DNA of 64,000 nt from Reyranella sp. (GCF_004296935.1 NZ_SCVH01000075.1:1-64000), one strand, 5' to 3'. Counted from the first letter of the stretch, positions 52,020-61,552 are shown. Made by a program: numbers and translations. Notes: generated by a model from the letters alone, not told the origin.

Positions 52020-54143
52020 ATGAAAAACAACCTCGTGAAAAACCTGCGCCTGCGACCGAGCATTCTGACGTTGTTCGTGCTGCTGACGGTGCCGGTTTTC
52101 TTCGCGATCGTCGCCGTCACCTACTTCTCGAACGAGAAGATCGCGCGCTCGAATGCCGACCAGCTCGTCGAGCGCTTTCGCACCGACGCCATCGCCAACA
52201 TCCAGAATGATTTCGACCCCATCAAGTCGCTGGTGCGGAGCGCCGCCGCCGTCGGCGCCGACCAGCCCGACTTCTATTCCGACAACCGCTCGCTCCGGTA
52301 CCTCTTCAGCATCATCCAGCACAGCGACAAGATCGTCAGCATGTACGTCGGCCTTGCCGACGGCTCGTTCCGGCAGGCGCGCCAGATCGAACCCACGGTC
52401 GAGGTCCAGGGCAGGCTGCCGCCACCCGATGCGCGATACGCCGATCGCTGGATCGACGCGGTGCCGCGCGGGACGGCGCCGATCGACCACTACCTCTTCC
52501 TCGATGCCCAGCGAAAGGAAGTCGGCAAGTCCGAGCAGGTCACGGCCTACGACCCGCGCGCCCGCCTGTGGTACCGGATGACCCAGCAGGCCGGCACGCC
52601 GGTCATTACCGATCCGGACGTCTTTGCCGCCCTCGGCCTGATCGGCTTCACGGTCGCCGCACCGATTTTCCATGACGGCAAGATGCTGGGCGTCGCGGCC
52701 GCCGACATCACTCTCGACGGACTGTCCGAGTATCTCGTCGAGCGCAAGATCAGCCCCGGCACGCTGAGCTACATCCTCGACCATCAGGGCCGGGTGATTG
52801 CCAATTCCGAGCGCATCAAGACCTACACCAACTACAACGGCCGTGTGGAACTGCAGCACATCACGTCGCTCGGCAACGACCTGCCGGCGATCGCCTTCAG
52901 CGCCCGGCCGCGCGACAGCGAGAAGCTGTTCTCGTTCACCCACGCCGGCAAGGACTACGTGGCAAGCCTGACGACCCTGCCGGCCGACTTCGGCAAGAGG
53001 TGGCAGCTCTTCGTCGTGACGCCGCTCGATGACTTCACCGAGGCCTTCCAGGAACACAACAAGCGCCTCTTCCTTTTCGGGGTGGTCGCGATCGTGCTCC
53101 AGGTCTGCATCATCTACTTCCTGTCGAGCGTGATCTCGGCGCCGCTCGAGAAGCTCGCCCACAAAGTGATCCGCATCCAGGATCTCGAAGGCGAGAGCCT
53201 GCCGCCGCTGGAATCGCCGATCCGCGAGGTTGCCGTCCTGTCGCGCGCGATCGACACGCTCGATGCCGCGGTGAAGTCGTTTGCCGCCTTCGTGCCGGTG
53301 GGCCTGGTCAAGCAGCTTCTCGAATCGGACCAGAAGCTGGAGCTGGGTGGGCACAGCCGGTTCCTGACCATCTTCTTCTCGGACCTCGAGGCCTTCTCCT
53401 CGCTGTCCGAGGAGGTGCCGTCGCAGGAGCTGCTGCTGCGCGTCTCGGCTTACCTGGCGGTCGTCACCAAGGCCGTGAACGAGGAAGCGGGCACCATCGA
53501 CAAGTTCATCGGCGACGGCGTCATGGCCTTCTGGGGCGCGCCGGCGCTGCTCGACGATCATGCCGCGCGCGCCTGCTTTGCCGCGCTTCGCATCCGGCGC
53601 GGCATGGAGGGGCTCAATGCGCAGTGGCAGGCAGACGGGCTGAAGCCGCTCAACATCCGCATCGGCATCCACAGCGACGCCGTCCTGGTGGGCAACATCG
53701 GCTCCAAGGAGCGGATGAGCTACACGGTGATGGGCGATGGCGTGAACGTCGCGGCGCGCCTCGAGGGCATCAACAAGGAATACGGCACACGCATCTGCAT
53801 CAGCCATTCCGTCTTCAAGGAGGCTGGTGACCGGCTATGCGTCCGGCCGATCGACGATGTCGCCGTCAAGGGCCGCCGGGCGATGATTCCGATCTATGAG
53901 GTGATGGGCGGCTACGGGCTGGGCTCCGAGTTCGAGCCCGACGCGGCGACGGTCAGGCTGTGCAAGCTGACGCGCACCGCCTACGAGGCGCTCGTGGCCC
54001 AGGACAACGCGCTGGCCCTCGATCGTTACCGCGCGATCCTCGCCGAGTATCCCGGCGATCCGGTCGCCTCCGAAATGGCGAGGCGGCTCGCGGCCGTGGC
54101 AAGTACCGACGGCGTGCGGAGAGGCCCCCTTGCTCGACTCTAG
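52020..54143 (+). CDS. Membrane class III adenylate/guanylate cyclase with Cache sensor
   Basis: A 707-residue receptor cyclase. A transmembrane helix near 15-37, a double-Cache-like periplasmic domain (about 40-345), a second helix near 345-370, a HAMP-like linker and a class III catalytic domain (about 440-640). The metal Asp residues are in FSDLEAF (near 453) and GDGVMAFWG (near 498), followed by GNIGS and the substrate-region MGDGVNVAARLE. It makes cAMP (or cGMP) in response to an external ligand. Its 3' end overlaps the methyltransferase start by 14 bases. Confidence 0.92.
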   Translation: MKNNLVKNLRLRPSILTLFVLLTVPVFFAIVAVTYFSNEKIARSNADQLVERFRTDAIANIQNDFDPIKSLVRSAAAVGADQPDFYSDNRSLRYLFSIIQHSDKIVSMYVGLADGSFRQARQIEPTVEVQGRLPPPDARYADRWIDAVPRGTAPIDHYLFLDAQRKEVGKSEQVTAYDPRARLWYRMTQQAGTPVITDPDVFAALGLIGFTVAAPIFHDGKMLGVAAADITLDGLSEYLVERKISPGTLSYILDHQGRVIANSERIKTYTNYNGRVELQHITSLGNDLPAIAFSARPRDSEKLFSFTHAGKDYVASLTTLPADFGKRWQLFVVTPLDDFTEAFQEHNKRLFLFGVVAIVLQVCIIYFLSSVISAPLEKLAHKVIRIQDLEGESLPPLESPIREVAVLSRAIDTLDAAVKSFAAFVPVGLVKQLLESDQKLELGGHSRFLTIFFSDLEAFSSLSEEVPSQELLLRVSAYLAVVTKAVNEEAGTIDKFIGDGVMAFWGAPALLDDHAARACFAALRIRRGMEGLNAQWQADGLKPLNIRIGIHSDAVLVGNIGSKERMSYTVMGDGVNVAARLEGINKEYGTRICISHSVFKEAGDRLCVRPIDDVAVKGRRAMIPIYEVMGGYGLGSEFEPDAATVRLCKLTRTAYEALVAQDNALALDRYRAILAEYPGDPVASEMARRLAAVASTDGVRRGPLARL

Positions 54144-54843
54144 CTCAGCCACGCCTCCAACCGTCCCCACGGTGGTACCGGCGCTGCGTCCCAGCGAATA
54201 CACTTCGGCGCTCATCCACGCCCTGCGTGCCGAGGCAGCCGGCATCCTCGGCGCCCGCGTGCTCGAGATCGGCTGTGGCAGCGGCGTCGTGCTCGCGGCG
54301 CTGGGCGCAATGGGCGCGGCCTCGCTTTGTGGTGTCGACATCGAGCAGGATGCCGTCGCGGCCAGCACGCGGTTGCTGCACGAACTCGGCCACGGCGCCA
54401 CTCTCGAATTGCACCGGGGCGACATGTGGCAGCCCGTTGCCGGCCGCCGCTTCGACCTGATCGTCGCCAATCTTCCGCATTTCCCGATGGAGCCGGTCGA
54501 GTTTGCCGGTCGCTTGCCGACCTGGAGCGCCGGCGGCGCCGATGGACGCCGCCTGCTCGATCCCTTCCTCGTGGGCCTTGCCAAGCACCTCGCCCCTGGC
54601 GGCCGGGCCGTCATCACCCACAACGCCTTCGACGACCTCGCGCGGTCGCGCGAGCTTTTGATGCGAAGCGGGCTTTCGATCAGGATCGCGCTCACGACCC
54701 TGGTCTATATCTCGCCCGAAAAGATCGCCCGCATGACCCCGGACGTCCTGCGTGCCGAGGATGGGCGGACCATCCATCGCTACGGGCCCTATACTTTCGG
54801 CGAACTCCACATCGTTGAAATCGCTGCCGGAGTCACGGGCTGA
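54130..54843 (+). CDS. PrmC/HemK-like SAM methyltransferase
   Basis: A 237-residue methyltransferase starting at TTG with GGAGAGG upstream, 14 bases inside the cyclase gene. The SAM motif VLEIGCGSG is at 44-52. The N-(P/L)-P-(Y/H) motif that presents the amide or amine substrate reads NLPH (116-119), not NPPY. That suggests a nitrogen substrate of PrmC/HemK type with relaxed specificity. The target is unknown. The transporter gene starts one base after its stop. Confidence 0.8.
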   Translation: MLDSSSATPPTVPTVVPALRPSEYTSALIHALRAEAAGILGARVLEIGCGSGVVLAALGAMGAASLCGVDIEQDAVAASTRLLHELGHGATLELHRGDMWQPVAGRRFDLIVANLPHFPMEPVEFAGRLPTWSAGGADGRRLLDPFLVGLAKHLAPGGRAVITHNAFDDLARSRELLMRSGLSIRIALTTLVYISPEKIARMTPDVLRAEDGRTIHRYGPYTFGELHIVEIAAGVTG

Positions 54844-54844
54844 C

Positions 54845-56521
54845 ATGCGGGCGTGGCGAGCCCTGCTTTTCGCCATTGCGGCTGCGTTTGCGGCGCTGCC
54901 GGCCGCGGCTGAGACGCCCGATGCCGCGCTCGCCAAGCTGATCGAGGACGCGCGCGCCGATGCCGCGGCGCCTGCCGCCTGCACGGCGGCCAATCTCGAC
55001 CGGCTCGTTCGCATCTTCTGCGAGAGCCGCATCCGCCCCGGCGTTCGCGAATACTATCCGCTGTTTGGTACGCGCGAAGGCGAGGTCCGCAGCGGCTACG
55101 ACGTCGACGTGGCGCGCGCGCTGGCCAAGCGGCTGGGCGTCGAGCCCGTCTTCGTCCGCGTCAATGCCGCCAGCCGCATCCCGTTGCTCGCCGAGGACCG
55201 CATCGACGTCATCCTCGCGACCATGGGGCACAACACGCAGCGCGACGGTCAGGTTCGCTTCATCCGCCCGCACTACTACCAGTCAGAGACGATCATGGTC
55301 GGCCCCCGTGCGCTCGCCGTGAAGGATTGGCCGGACATCGCCGGTCGCACCGTCTGCGTCACCATCGGCAACGGCTCGAACGCCCAGATCGTCTCGCACA
55401 ATGCCCGCCTGATGCTGTTCGACGAGGCGGGCGTGCTGCCCGGCCAGCTCCGGGACGAGACCTGCGCGCTAGCCGCTCAGGACGACTCTTTCTTCGACTA
55501 CTACTTCATCGAGTCGGATTTCGCGGCACGCTTCGAAAGGAAGTTCGGTTTCGCCCAGGTGCCTTGGGGCATGGCCGTGGCCCGCATTGCCAGCAGCGAG
55601 CGTCTCGCGCGGGCGCTCGACCTGATGAGCCAGATCTTCCATCGCGACGGCGTTTTCCTCGAGATCGCCCGGGCCAACCGCGTCAGCCTGGGCTTTCTCG
55701 AACGCCAGCAGGCGGTCTGGAAGCGACCCGAGTGCAATACAGAGACTGGCAGCGAAAATCCCGCCTGCGTTCTGCCCGCGCTCAATGCCGATCTCGAGCC
55801 GACGCCCTTCGTGGGCCGCGTCGTGGCCTTCGAGAAATGGACCAAGACAGTGACCGGCATCGAGCTTTCGCTGCCGATGCTGAAGACGATGCCAGCCTGG
55901 TCGCTGTTCAAGGACGGCATCGTGAACTCGCTCATCCTGGTCGCGGGTGCGCTCGCGGCCACGCTGCTGTTCGCCCTGGTGCTGGGTGCCGTGCAGAGTT
56001 CGCGTTCGATCCTGCTGCGCTGGCCGGCGCGGGCGATCACCGTCACGCTGCAGTCCTCGCCAGTCGTGTTGACGCTCGTCATCGCCGCCGCCGTCGCGCA
56101 TGCGCTCTTTCCTTATTCCTCGGCCGTGGCGATCGGCGCCGCCATTGTGGCGCTCGGCCTGATGAACGGCAGCAATGCCGGCCAGGCCATCGCCGAGGCG
56201 ATGCACACGCTGCGGGCCGAGCGCGGCAGCGTGCAGGGGGCGGGGGGGATTCCGACCCGGGAATTGCTCGGCCGCGCCGTCAGCCGCTCGGCGACGCAGA
56301 TCGTGTCGTTTCTCATCAACGCCGCCAAGGGTACGCCGATCGCGAGCTTCATTGGCGCCCCCGAGCTCCTGAGCGCGCTCACCGACATCACCTCCTTTGC
56401 CAGCGGTCGCGCCACGACCTATTCGCTGCTCCTCATCTTTTACGTTGTCGTGGTTGTGATCGTCGTCTGGTTCTGCGGCAAGTTGAGGTTTTGGCTCGAG
56501 CGCCGGCAGGCCGTGACATGA
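54845..56521 (+). CDS. Fused amino-acid receptor and ABC permease
   Basis: A 558-residue fusion. A signal peptide (about 1-24, AAAFAALPAAAETP) precedes a periplasmic binding domain (about 25-345) of the polar amino acid SBP type: SGYDVDVARALAKRLG, VRVNAASRIPLLAEDRIDVILATMG and an extra pair of Cys residues. From about 350 come transmembrane helices of a HisM/GlnP-type permease. The EAA loop (EAMHTLRAERGSVQGAGGI) is degenerate. Its stop overlaps the next permease (ATGA). Receptor-permease fusions exist in lactic acid bacteria, but coupling to a cyclase here is unusual. Confidence 0.85.
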   Translation: MRAWRALLFAIAAAFAALPAAAETPDAALAKLIEDARADAAAPAACTAANLDRLVRIFCESRIRPGVREYYPLFGTREGEVRSGYDVDVARALAKRLGVEPVFVRVNAASRIPLLAEDRIDVILATMGHNTQRDGQVRFIRPHYYQSETIMVGPRALAVKDWPDIAGRTVCVTIGNGSNAQIVSHNARLMLFDEAGVLPGQLRDETCALAAQDDSFFDYYFIESDFAARFERKFGFAQVPWGMAVARIASSERLARALDLMSQIFHRDGVFLEIARANRVSLGFLERQQAVWKRPECNTETGSENPACVLPALNADLEPTPFVGRVVAFEKWTKTVTGIELSLPMLKTMPAWSLFKDGIVNSLILVAGALAATLLFALVLGAVQSSRSILLRWPARAITVTLQSSPVVLTLVIAAAVAHALFPYSSAVAIGAAIVALGLMNGSNAGQAIAEAMHTLRAERGSVQGAGGIPTRELLGRAVSRSATQIVSFLINAAKGTPIASFIGAPELLSALTDITSFASGRATTYSLLLIFYVVVVVIVVWFCGKLRFWLERRQAVT

Positions 56522-57156
56522 TCGGCAAGCAGTTCTCCGCCGACTTCTTCCCCGATCTCCTCGCGGGCATGGTGGTCAATTTCGAGATCGCGGCCATCGC
56601 ATTGGTGGTCGGTCTGGCGCTGGGGGCATTGCTGGGCCTGATGCGGCTGAGTGGCGGCGCCCTGGGCGCCGTTGCCACGTCGCTGATCGGCCTGATGCGC
56701 GCGGCACCCACCTTCGTCGTCATGTTCTTCCTGCTGAACATCATCCCGAGGGACGCCGCTCTCTTTGGCGTGGGCGTTGCGCCCTCCGGCATCATGACGG
56801 TGGCGCTGTCGCTGGTGCCCTATTCGGCGTCCTACGTGGCCGATAACGGCGCCGAGGCGCTGAAGCAGTTGCGCGCCGGCTCGCCGCTGGGCGCGCTGCA
56901 ATTCCTGCCCAACATCACGCGCGCCTTCTTCGTGCTGGTGATGTCGTCCAGCGCCGGCGCCGCGATCGGCGTTACCGAGGGCATTGCGGTGATCCTGCGC
57001 GAGGCCGTGCTGCTTCCCTCGCTCGGTGACAAGCTCGTCCTGTTCGCCGTCGGCATCCTTTTTTTCGGCATCACCCTGCAGGCTGGCTTCGCCCTCATGC
57101 GCCTGCTGCAGCGCTACCTTGGCCGCCGCACCGTGCGCGACGAACCGGGCGTCTAG
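56518..57156 (+). CDS. Polar amino acid ABC permease
   Basis: A 212-residue permease with about five helices (NFEIAAIALVVGLALGALLGL, LIGLMRAAPTFVVMFFLLNII, FFVLVMSSSAGAAIGVTEG and KLVLFAVGILFFGITLQAGF). The HisM/GlnP-type pattern is recognisable (LRAAPTFV-type and PYSASYVADNGAEALKQLRAGSPLGALQ). It starts by overlapping the fusion gene stop (ATGA). No ATPase gene is in the window, so energy coupling depends on a distant gene or is absent. An SDR gene follows after 8 bases. Confidence 0.85.
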   Translation: MIGKQFSADFFPDLLAGMVVNFEIAAIALVVGLALGALLGLMRLSGGALGAVATSLIGLMRAAPTFVVMFFLLNIIPRDAALFGVGVAPSGIMTVALSLVPYSASYVADNGAEALKQLRAGSPLGALQFLPNITRAFFVLVMSSSAGAAIGVTEGIAVILREAVLLPSLGDKLVLFAVGILFFGITLQAGFALMRLLQRYLGRRTVRDEPGV

Positions 57157-57164
57157 CACGTCAA

Positions 57165-58025
57165 ATGCCCTACAATTCCATCTTTCGCCCCAATCTGTTC
57201 GCCGGCCAGACCATCATCGTCACCGGCGGCGGCTCGGGGCTTGGCCGCTGCACGGCGCACGAACTGAGATCGCTCGGCGCACGTCTGGCGCTGATCGGGC
57301 GCACCCAGGAGAAACTCGACCAGGTGAAGGAAGAGCTCGGCGATCCCGACACCTTCACCTTCTCGGCCGATCTGCGTGACGAGGCCCAGGTGAAAGCCGC
57401 GATCGCGGGCGTGCTGGCCTGGGGTGGTCGCATCGACGGGCTGGTGAACAACGCCGGTGGGCAATTTCCTGCCCAGCTCAAGGATATCTCGCTCAATGGC
57501 TGGAATGCCGTCGTCGCCAACAACATGACCGCCACTTTCCTGGTGTCCAAGGCCGTCTATCTTGGCTGGATGGAGAAGAACGGTGGCGCCATCGTGAACG
57601 TCGGCGCCGACTTCGAGCTCGGCAATCCCGGCATGGGCCACAACGGCGCGGCGCGCGCCGGCCAGACCAACTTCACCTACACCGCCTCTGTCGAATGGGC
57701 GCATGCGGGCGTGCGAATCAATTCCGTCATCCCGGGCTTCATCGCCTCCTCGGGCCTGGATCGCTACCCGGAGCGCGCGCACGACGTGCTGCGCAACGTC
57801 AAGGGCCGCATCCCGATGAAGCGCCACGGCACCGAATCGGAGATCGCCGGCGCCATCGTCTATCTGCTGAGCGATGCCGCGGCCTATGTGACCGGCATCT
57901 CGCTTCGCGTCGACGGTGGCCTGCACAATTATGGCAAGTCGAGCTTCTACGAGGTGCCCGACCACGACCGGTCGAAGCCATTCAACGGCTTCCCGCTCTA
58001 CAAGCCGCCCAAGGTGCTGGAGTAG
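57165..58025 (+). CDS. SDR, peroxisomal enoyl-CoA reductase-like
   Basis: A 286-residue SDR. The nucleotide motif [12 protein letters not shown] is near 20-31 and the NAG motif in NNAGGQF. The usual YxxxK is replaced by HNGAARAGQ (H159), which matches the PECR/2,4-dienoyl-CoA reductase subgroup, where an acyl-CoA is reduced without the tyrosine. It probably reduces an unsaturated acyl-CoA with NADPH. It may be read with the permease 8 bases upstream. Its stop is 12 bases from the convergent OsmC gene. Confidence 0.83.
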   Translation: MPYNSIFRPNLFAGQTIIVTGGGSGLGRCTAHELRSLGARLALIGRTQEKLDQVKEELGDPDTFTFSADLRDEAQVKAAIAGVLAWGGRIDGLVNNAGGQFPAQLKDISLNGWNAVVANNMTATFLVSKAVYLGWMEKNGGAIVNVGADFELGNPGMGHNGAARAGQTNFTYTASVEWAHAGVRINSVIPGFIASSGLDRYPERAHDVLRNVKGRIPMKRHGTESEIAGAIVYLLSDAAAYVTGISLRVDGGLHNYGKSSFYEVPDHDRSKPFNGFPLYKPPKVLE

Positions 58026-58037
58026 GGCACCCGGGCG

Positions 58038-58499
58038 TCAGTTCGCGCCTTCGAGCCGCGTCGTGATCACGATCTCCGAGGTCAGGGTGCGGTGCACCGG
58101 GCAACGATCGGCGATCTCCAGAAGTCGCTTTTTCTGTTCGTCGCCGAGCGGGCCGTCGAGCTCGATCCACCGTTCGATCCGGTCGACCTTGCCTTCCTTG
58201 GTCTCGCAGGCCGCACAGTCGGTCGCGTAGATTTTGTCGTGCTTCAGCACCACCCTGACCTTCTGCAGTGGCCACTTCTTCTGACGCGCGTACATGCGCA
58301 GCGTCATCGCCGTGCAAGCGCCCAGTGCCGCGAGCAGATAGCCGTAGGGGTCGGGGCCCGTGTCGTTGCCGCCATTCGCGGCCGGCTCGTCGGCCGGCAG
58401 CACGTGCGCGCCGCTGCGCACGGTCTCGGCGAACGGCCCGGCCTCGTTGTCCTCGACGAGCACAACACCGGGAGGAGGAAGTTCGGCGACATCGCTCAT
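58038..58499 (-). CDS. OsmC-family peroxidase-like protein
   Basis: A 153-residue OsmC/Ohr-type protein. The two catalytic Cys residues are in [14 protein letters not shown] (C62) and DRCPVHRTL (C133). A further CxxC (C95, C98 in [10 protein letters not shown]) is unusual and may bind a metal or form a disulfide. Members reduce organic peroxides using dihydrolipoyl or thiol donors. It is divergent from the SnoaL-like gene by about 134 bases. Confidence 0.87.
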   Translation of the reverse strand: MSDVAELPPPGVVLVEDNEAGPFAETVRSGAHVLPADEPAANGGNDTGPDPYGYLLAALGACTAMTLRMYARQKKWPLQKVRVVLKHDKIYATDCAACETKEGKVDRIERWIELDGPLGDEQKKRLLEIADRCPVHRTLTSEIVITTRLEGAN

Positions 58500-58633
58500 G
58501 ACGTTCTCCCATCACGCGTCAGGTTCGTCTGCGGCGCCAGTCTACTCAAATTCGGGGCCGCAGGCGGATATTCCCCGCAACCTTCGTGGCCTACACCGCC
58601 GTCGACGGCAACAACGATGCGAAGGAGTTCGTC

Positions 58634-59083
58634 ATGTCCAGGGAACAGGAAAACAAGCAAATCGTCGGACGATGGTTCGCGGAGTTCTGGGGCAATCCCT
58701 GGAATCCCAAGGTGATCGAGGAACTCGCGGCGCCCGACATGTTTCTGCAATATTCGCTGCATGCGCCGCGTCGCGGCCATGACGATGTGCGGAATTTCAT
58801 GACCGGCTTCCGCGCGGCCTTTCCCGATCTGAGCTTCGGCGGTGCCGCCGATCTCATCGCCGAGGGCGATCATGTCGTCGGCCGCTGGATCGGCGGCGGC
58901 ACGCACACCGGCCCTGCCTTCGACGACTTTCTCGTAGGCGCGCTGCCGGCGGGGTCGGGCCGCAAGATGCGTTTCACGGGAACCACTGTGCTCCGTGTCG
59001 AGAACGGCCGCGTTGCCGAGGAGATCGGCCTCGACGACGGTGTGACGGCGCTTACGCAGCTCGGCCTCATCCGCGCAGTCTGA
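58634..59083 (+). CDS. SnoaL-like ester cyclase-family protein
   Basis: A 149-residue NTF2-fold protein: IVGRWFAEFWGNPWNPKVIEELAAPDM, RGHDDVRNFMTGFRAAFPDLSF, the acidic pocket region VGRWIGGGTHTGPAF and FTGTTVLRVENGRVAEEIGLDDG. This is the SnoaL/ester cyclase family, which includes polyketide cyclases and many proteins of unknown role. AAGGAG lies 6 bases before the ATG at 58634. It converges on the decarboxylase-like gene across a strong hairpin. Confidence 0.8.
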   Translation: MSREQENKQIVGRWFAEFWGNPWNPKVIEELAAPDMFLQYSLHAPRRGHDDVRNFMTGFRAAFPDLSFGGAADLIAEGDHVVGRWIGGGTHTGPAFDDFLVGALPAGSGRKMRFTGTTVLRVENGRVAEEIGLDDGVTALTQLGLIRAV

Positions 59084-59091
59084 TCCGACGA

Positions 59092-59120
59092 GCCGGACGG
59101 GACTGTTGGTCCCGTCCGGC
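59092..59120. terminator. Bidirectional terminator hairpin
   Basis: GCCGGACGGGAC and GTCCCGTCCGGC form a perfect 12-base stem with a 5-base loop, 8 bases after the SnoaL-like stop and 34 bases from the convergent gene's stop. There is no T run on either side. Confidence 0.7.
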
Positions 59121-59153
59121 CTGCCTGTCCAGAAACCACGAGCGGCCCCGGCG

Positions 59154-60137
59154 TCAGACCTTGACCGTCTCGTGCGTCGAAGCGTGGAACAACTCCTCGG
59201 CACGCAGCAGGCGCGACGACAGGCCCTGGTCGTGGTGGTGGCCGAGAAAGGCATCGAGCACGTGCCGATTGGCGGCGAGACCATAGGACCAGAAATCCGT
59301 CCCCATCAGCTGGCGCGCGTCACGCAACTGCTCCTCGACGAACGGCAGCGTCGCCTTCGTTGCCGCTGTGTCGCCCAAATGCCTGAGTGCGGCGGCCTTC
59401 GCCGCGGTGAAGGCTTTCAGGGCGGCCGCCGGCAGCCAGGGGTGGCGTTCGGCGAGCTCGCGCCGCACTCCCACCAGATGCATGATCGGGAAGATCCGGG
59501 TTCGCTTGTAGTAGTCCTTGGCCGCTGCGACCGGGTTGTCGAACAGCCATCCGACATTGGGATCGTTTTCGAATGCCGAGGGTGCGCGCGGCGAGATCAC
59601 GCCGTCGATCCCGCTGTCGGCGAGCAGGCGCGAGAGCGTCATGCCCTCGGGCGCGCTTTCGAGCCGAACGGCCGGCGGCAGGGCCACGGCCACCTTCTCG
59701 AGGCGTCCGGGCTCCTCGAGGCCGCCGCGGACCCAGATCACGTCGGATGGCAGCACGCCGTGATCGGTGAGAAGGGCCCGCGCCCATACATTGGCGGTCA
59801 GCTGGTATTCGGCAACGCCGATCCGCCGTCCTTTCAGGTCCTGCGGCCGGGCGATCCGGTCCTTGGCGACATAGATCGAGGTGTGGCGGAACGCGCGCGA
59901 CAGAAAGGCCGGGACGCCGACATAGGGGCAATCGCCCGCGGCGGTCTTGACGGCGAAGCTCGAGAGGGAGAGCTCGCAGATATCGAAGGGTGCATCGCGA
60001 AAGGCGCGGAAGAAGATCTCTTCGGGGCTGAGCATCATGACGATCGGATCGACGCCGTCGATCCGGACCGTTCCGTCAATCAGCGGCCGGGTGCGGTCGT
60101 AGTCGCCGACCGCGACGGACAGGGTGAGCCTGGCCAT
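59154..60137 (-). CDS. 4,5-dihydroxyphthalate decarboxylase-like/SBP-fold protein
   Basis: A 327-residue protein starting MARLTLSVAVGDYDRTRPLIDGTV, as in the 4,5-dihydroxyphthalate decarboxylase family, which has a periplasmic-binding-protein fold but no signal peptide. Other features are RIDGVDP, FDICELSLSSF, GRRIGVAEYQLTANVWARA and HHHDQGLSSR. The start at 60137 has ACAGGA upstream; longer frames are Ser/Thr-rich and unlike the family. It probably decarboxylates or binds an aromatic acid. It ends a minus-strand unit with the thiol dioxygenase and SDR genes. Confidence 0.78.
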   Translation of the reverse strand: MARLTLSVAVGDYDRTRPLIDGTVRIDGVDPIVMMLSPEEIFFRAFRDAPFDICELSLSSFAVKTAAGDCPYVGVPAFLSRAFRHTSIYVAKDRIARPQDLKGRRIGVAEYQLTANVWARALLTDHGVLPSDVIWVRGGLEEPGRLEKVAVALPPAVRLESAPEGMTLSRLLADSGIDGVISPRAPSAFENDPNVGWLFDNPVAAAKDYYKRTRIFPIMHLVGVRRELAERHPWLPAAALKAFTAAKAAALRHLGDTAATKATLPFVEEQLRDARQLMGTDFWSYGLAANRHVLDAFLGHHHDQGLSSRLLRAEELFHASTHETVKV

Positions 60138-60171
60138 CGATCCTGTCCGCTTTCCGCCCTTCGCGGGCGTT

Positions 60172-60696
60172 TCAGGCGGCCTGCGTCTCCGTCTCGGCGG
60201 CCTTGATGTTGGAACGCTTGATGTGGTCGAGGTTGGAACCCTCGATGCGCACCAGCTTGGTGAGTCCGTCGCGCTTGGGCGAGTGGACGACGCCGACGTC
60301 GTAGAAATGGGCATCGCCCGGCCGCATCACGTAGGACTTCTCCGCCGTCACCAGGGTAGGGGCCTCGCCGTCGCCCTTCTTCACGATGCGCCAGTCGGTC
60401 ATCTCGGTGTCGCCGACCGCCAGGCCATAGATCGCCCAGCTCGGGCCGTGATCGTGCGGCGCGCCGTGCGCCGGCTTCTCGTAGACATGGCCGCAGATGC
60501 AGAAGCCCAGCTCGGGATCCTCGTAGAGCACCTTGCGCGGCTTGCACTGTTCGGCGGTCAGATGCTTGGCGATGAACGCCTCGTCGCGCAGGACCTTCGA
60601 GACGATCGCGCAGATCGCCTGTTTGCCGGCGGGTCCGGCATCCGCCTTCAGGGCGGCGCGGATGTCGGTGCCGAGTTGCTCGAGCGTCGTGGCCAT
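60172..60696 (-). CDS. Cysteine-dioxygenase-like cupin
   Basis: A 174-residue cupin with the three-His iron site of thiol dioxygenases: H81 and H83 in APHDHGPSWAIYGL and H138 in VGVVHSP. The CDO family oxidises cysteine or 3-mercaptopropionate with O2. The Cys-rich LGFCICGH before the site is uncommon. It lies 34 bases upstream of the decarboxylase-like gene and 52 bases downstream of the SDR, in one minus-strand unit. Confidence 0.78.
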   Translation of the reverse strand: MATTLEQLGTDIRAALKADAGPAGKQAICAIVSKVLRDEAFIAKHLTAEQCKPRKVLYEDPELGFCICGHVYEKPAHGAPHDHGPSWAIYGLAVGDTEMTDWRIVKKGDGEAPTLVTAEKSYVMRPGDAHFYDVGVVHSPKRDGLTKLVRIEGSNLDHIKRSNIKAAETETQAA

Positions 60697-60748
60697 GATG
60701 TTTCTCCAGCGAAGGGATGCGTTATTTGGGCCGGGCCTCCCGCCAGCG

Positions 60749-61552
60749 TCAAGGGCGCGTGATCTGGTTGGTCACCGCCCCGCCCGTCGCCGTCCGCCCG
60801 CCATCGACGACGAACTGGCCGCCGGTCGTGTTGGCGGCGAGGTCCGAGCACAGGAACAGCACCATGTTGGCGATTTCCTCCACCGTCGAGTAGCGCCCGC
60901 TCGGCAGCGCCGCCTGGTAGCGTGCACCGACCGCGTCGGGGTTGGCGGGATCGATCTGCTTCTCCAGCGCATGGATCATGCGCGTGTCGACCGGCCCGGG
61001 GCACACCGCGTTCACCCGTATGCCCTGGCGCCCGACATCGCCGGCGGCGACTTTGGTGAGGCCGATCACGGCATGCTTGGATGCGACATAGGCGGGCATG
61101 CCGGGCGAGCCGACCAGGCCGGCGACCGAGGCGGTGTTGACCACGGCGCCGCTGCCCTGGCGGATCATCTCCGGCAGGACGTGACGCAGCCCCAGGAACA
61201 CGCCCTTCACATTGACGCCGATCACGGCATCGAACATCGCCTCGTCATATTCCGCCGTCGGTGCCAGTTTCCCCTCGATGCCGGCGTTGTTGAAGAAGCA
61301 GTCGATCCGCCCGAATTTGTCGATCGCCGCCTTCACGTAGGCTTTGACGTCGTCGGATTTGGTGACGTCGGCGGTGACCGCTGCGGCCTCGCCGCCGTTC
61401 TGGCGGATGATGCCCGCCGTCGCCTCCGCTGCCGACGCGTCGCGGTCGACCACCACGACCTTGGCGCCGTGCCGCGCGAAGCCTATCGAGGCGGCCCGGC
61501 CGATGCCGTTGCCGCCGCCGGTGATCAAGGCAACCTTGCCGGTGAAATCCAT
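60749..61552 (-). CDS. Classical SDR-family dehydrogenase
   Basis: A 267-residue classical SDR: ALITGGGNGIGRAASIGFARHG, FNNAGIEGKL, Ser in VVNTASVAG and YVASK. NAD is favoured by VVVVDRDA (Asp after the second strand). The start at 61552 has GGGGCAGGAA upstream; an ATG 45 bases earlier is not needed. It probably oxidises a secondary alcohol. It is divergent from the TauD dioxygenase, with 50 bases between the starts, and heads the minus-strand unit. Confidence 0.88.
   Translation of the reverse strand: MDFTGKVALITGGGNGIGRAASIGFARHGAKVVVVDRDASAAEATAGIIRQNGGEAAAVTADVTKSDDVKAYVKAAIDKFGRIDCFFNNAGIEGKLAPTAEYDEAMFDAVIGVNVKGVFLGLRHVLPEMIRQGSGAVVNTASVAGLVGSPGMPAYVASKHAVIGLTKVAAGDVGRQGIRVNAVCPGPVDTRMIHALEKQIDPANPDAVGARYQAALPSGRYSTVEEIANMVLFLCSDLAANTTGGQFVVDGGRTATGGAVTNQITRP

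Noticed and set aside
51987-53807. Long minus-strand frame opposite the adenylate cyclase
   Set aside because: The plus strand carries all cyclase motifs; the antisense product has no fold signature.
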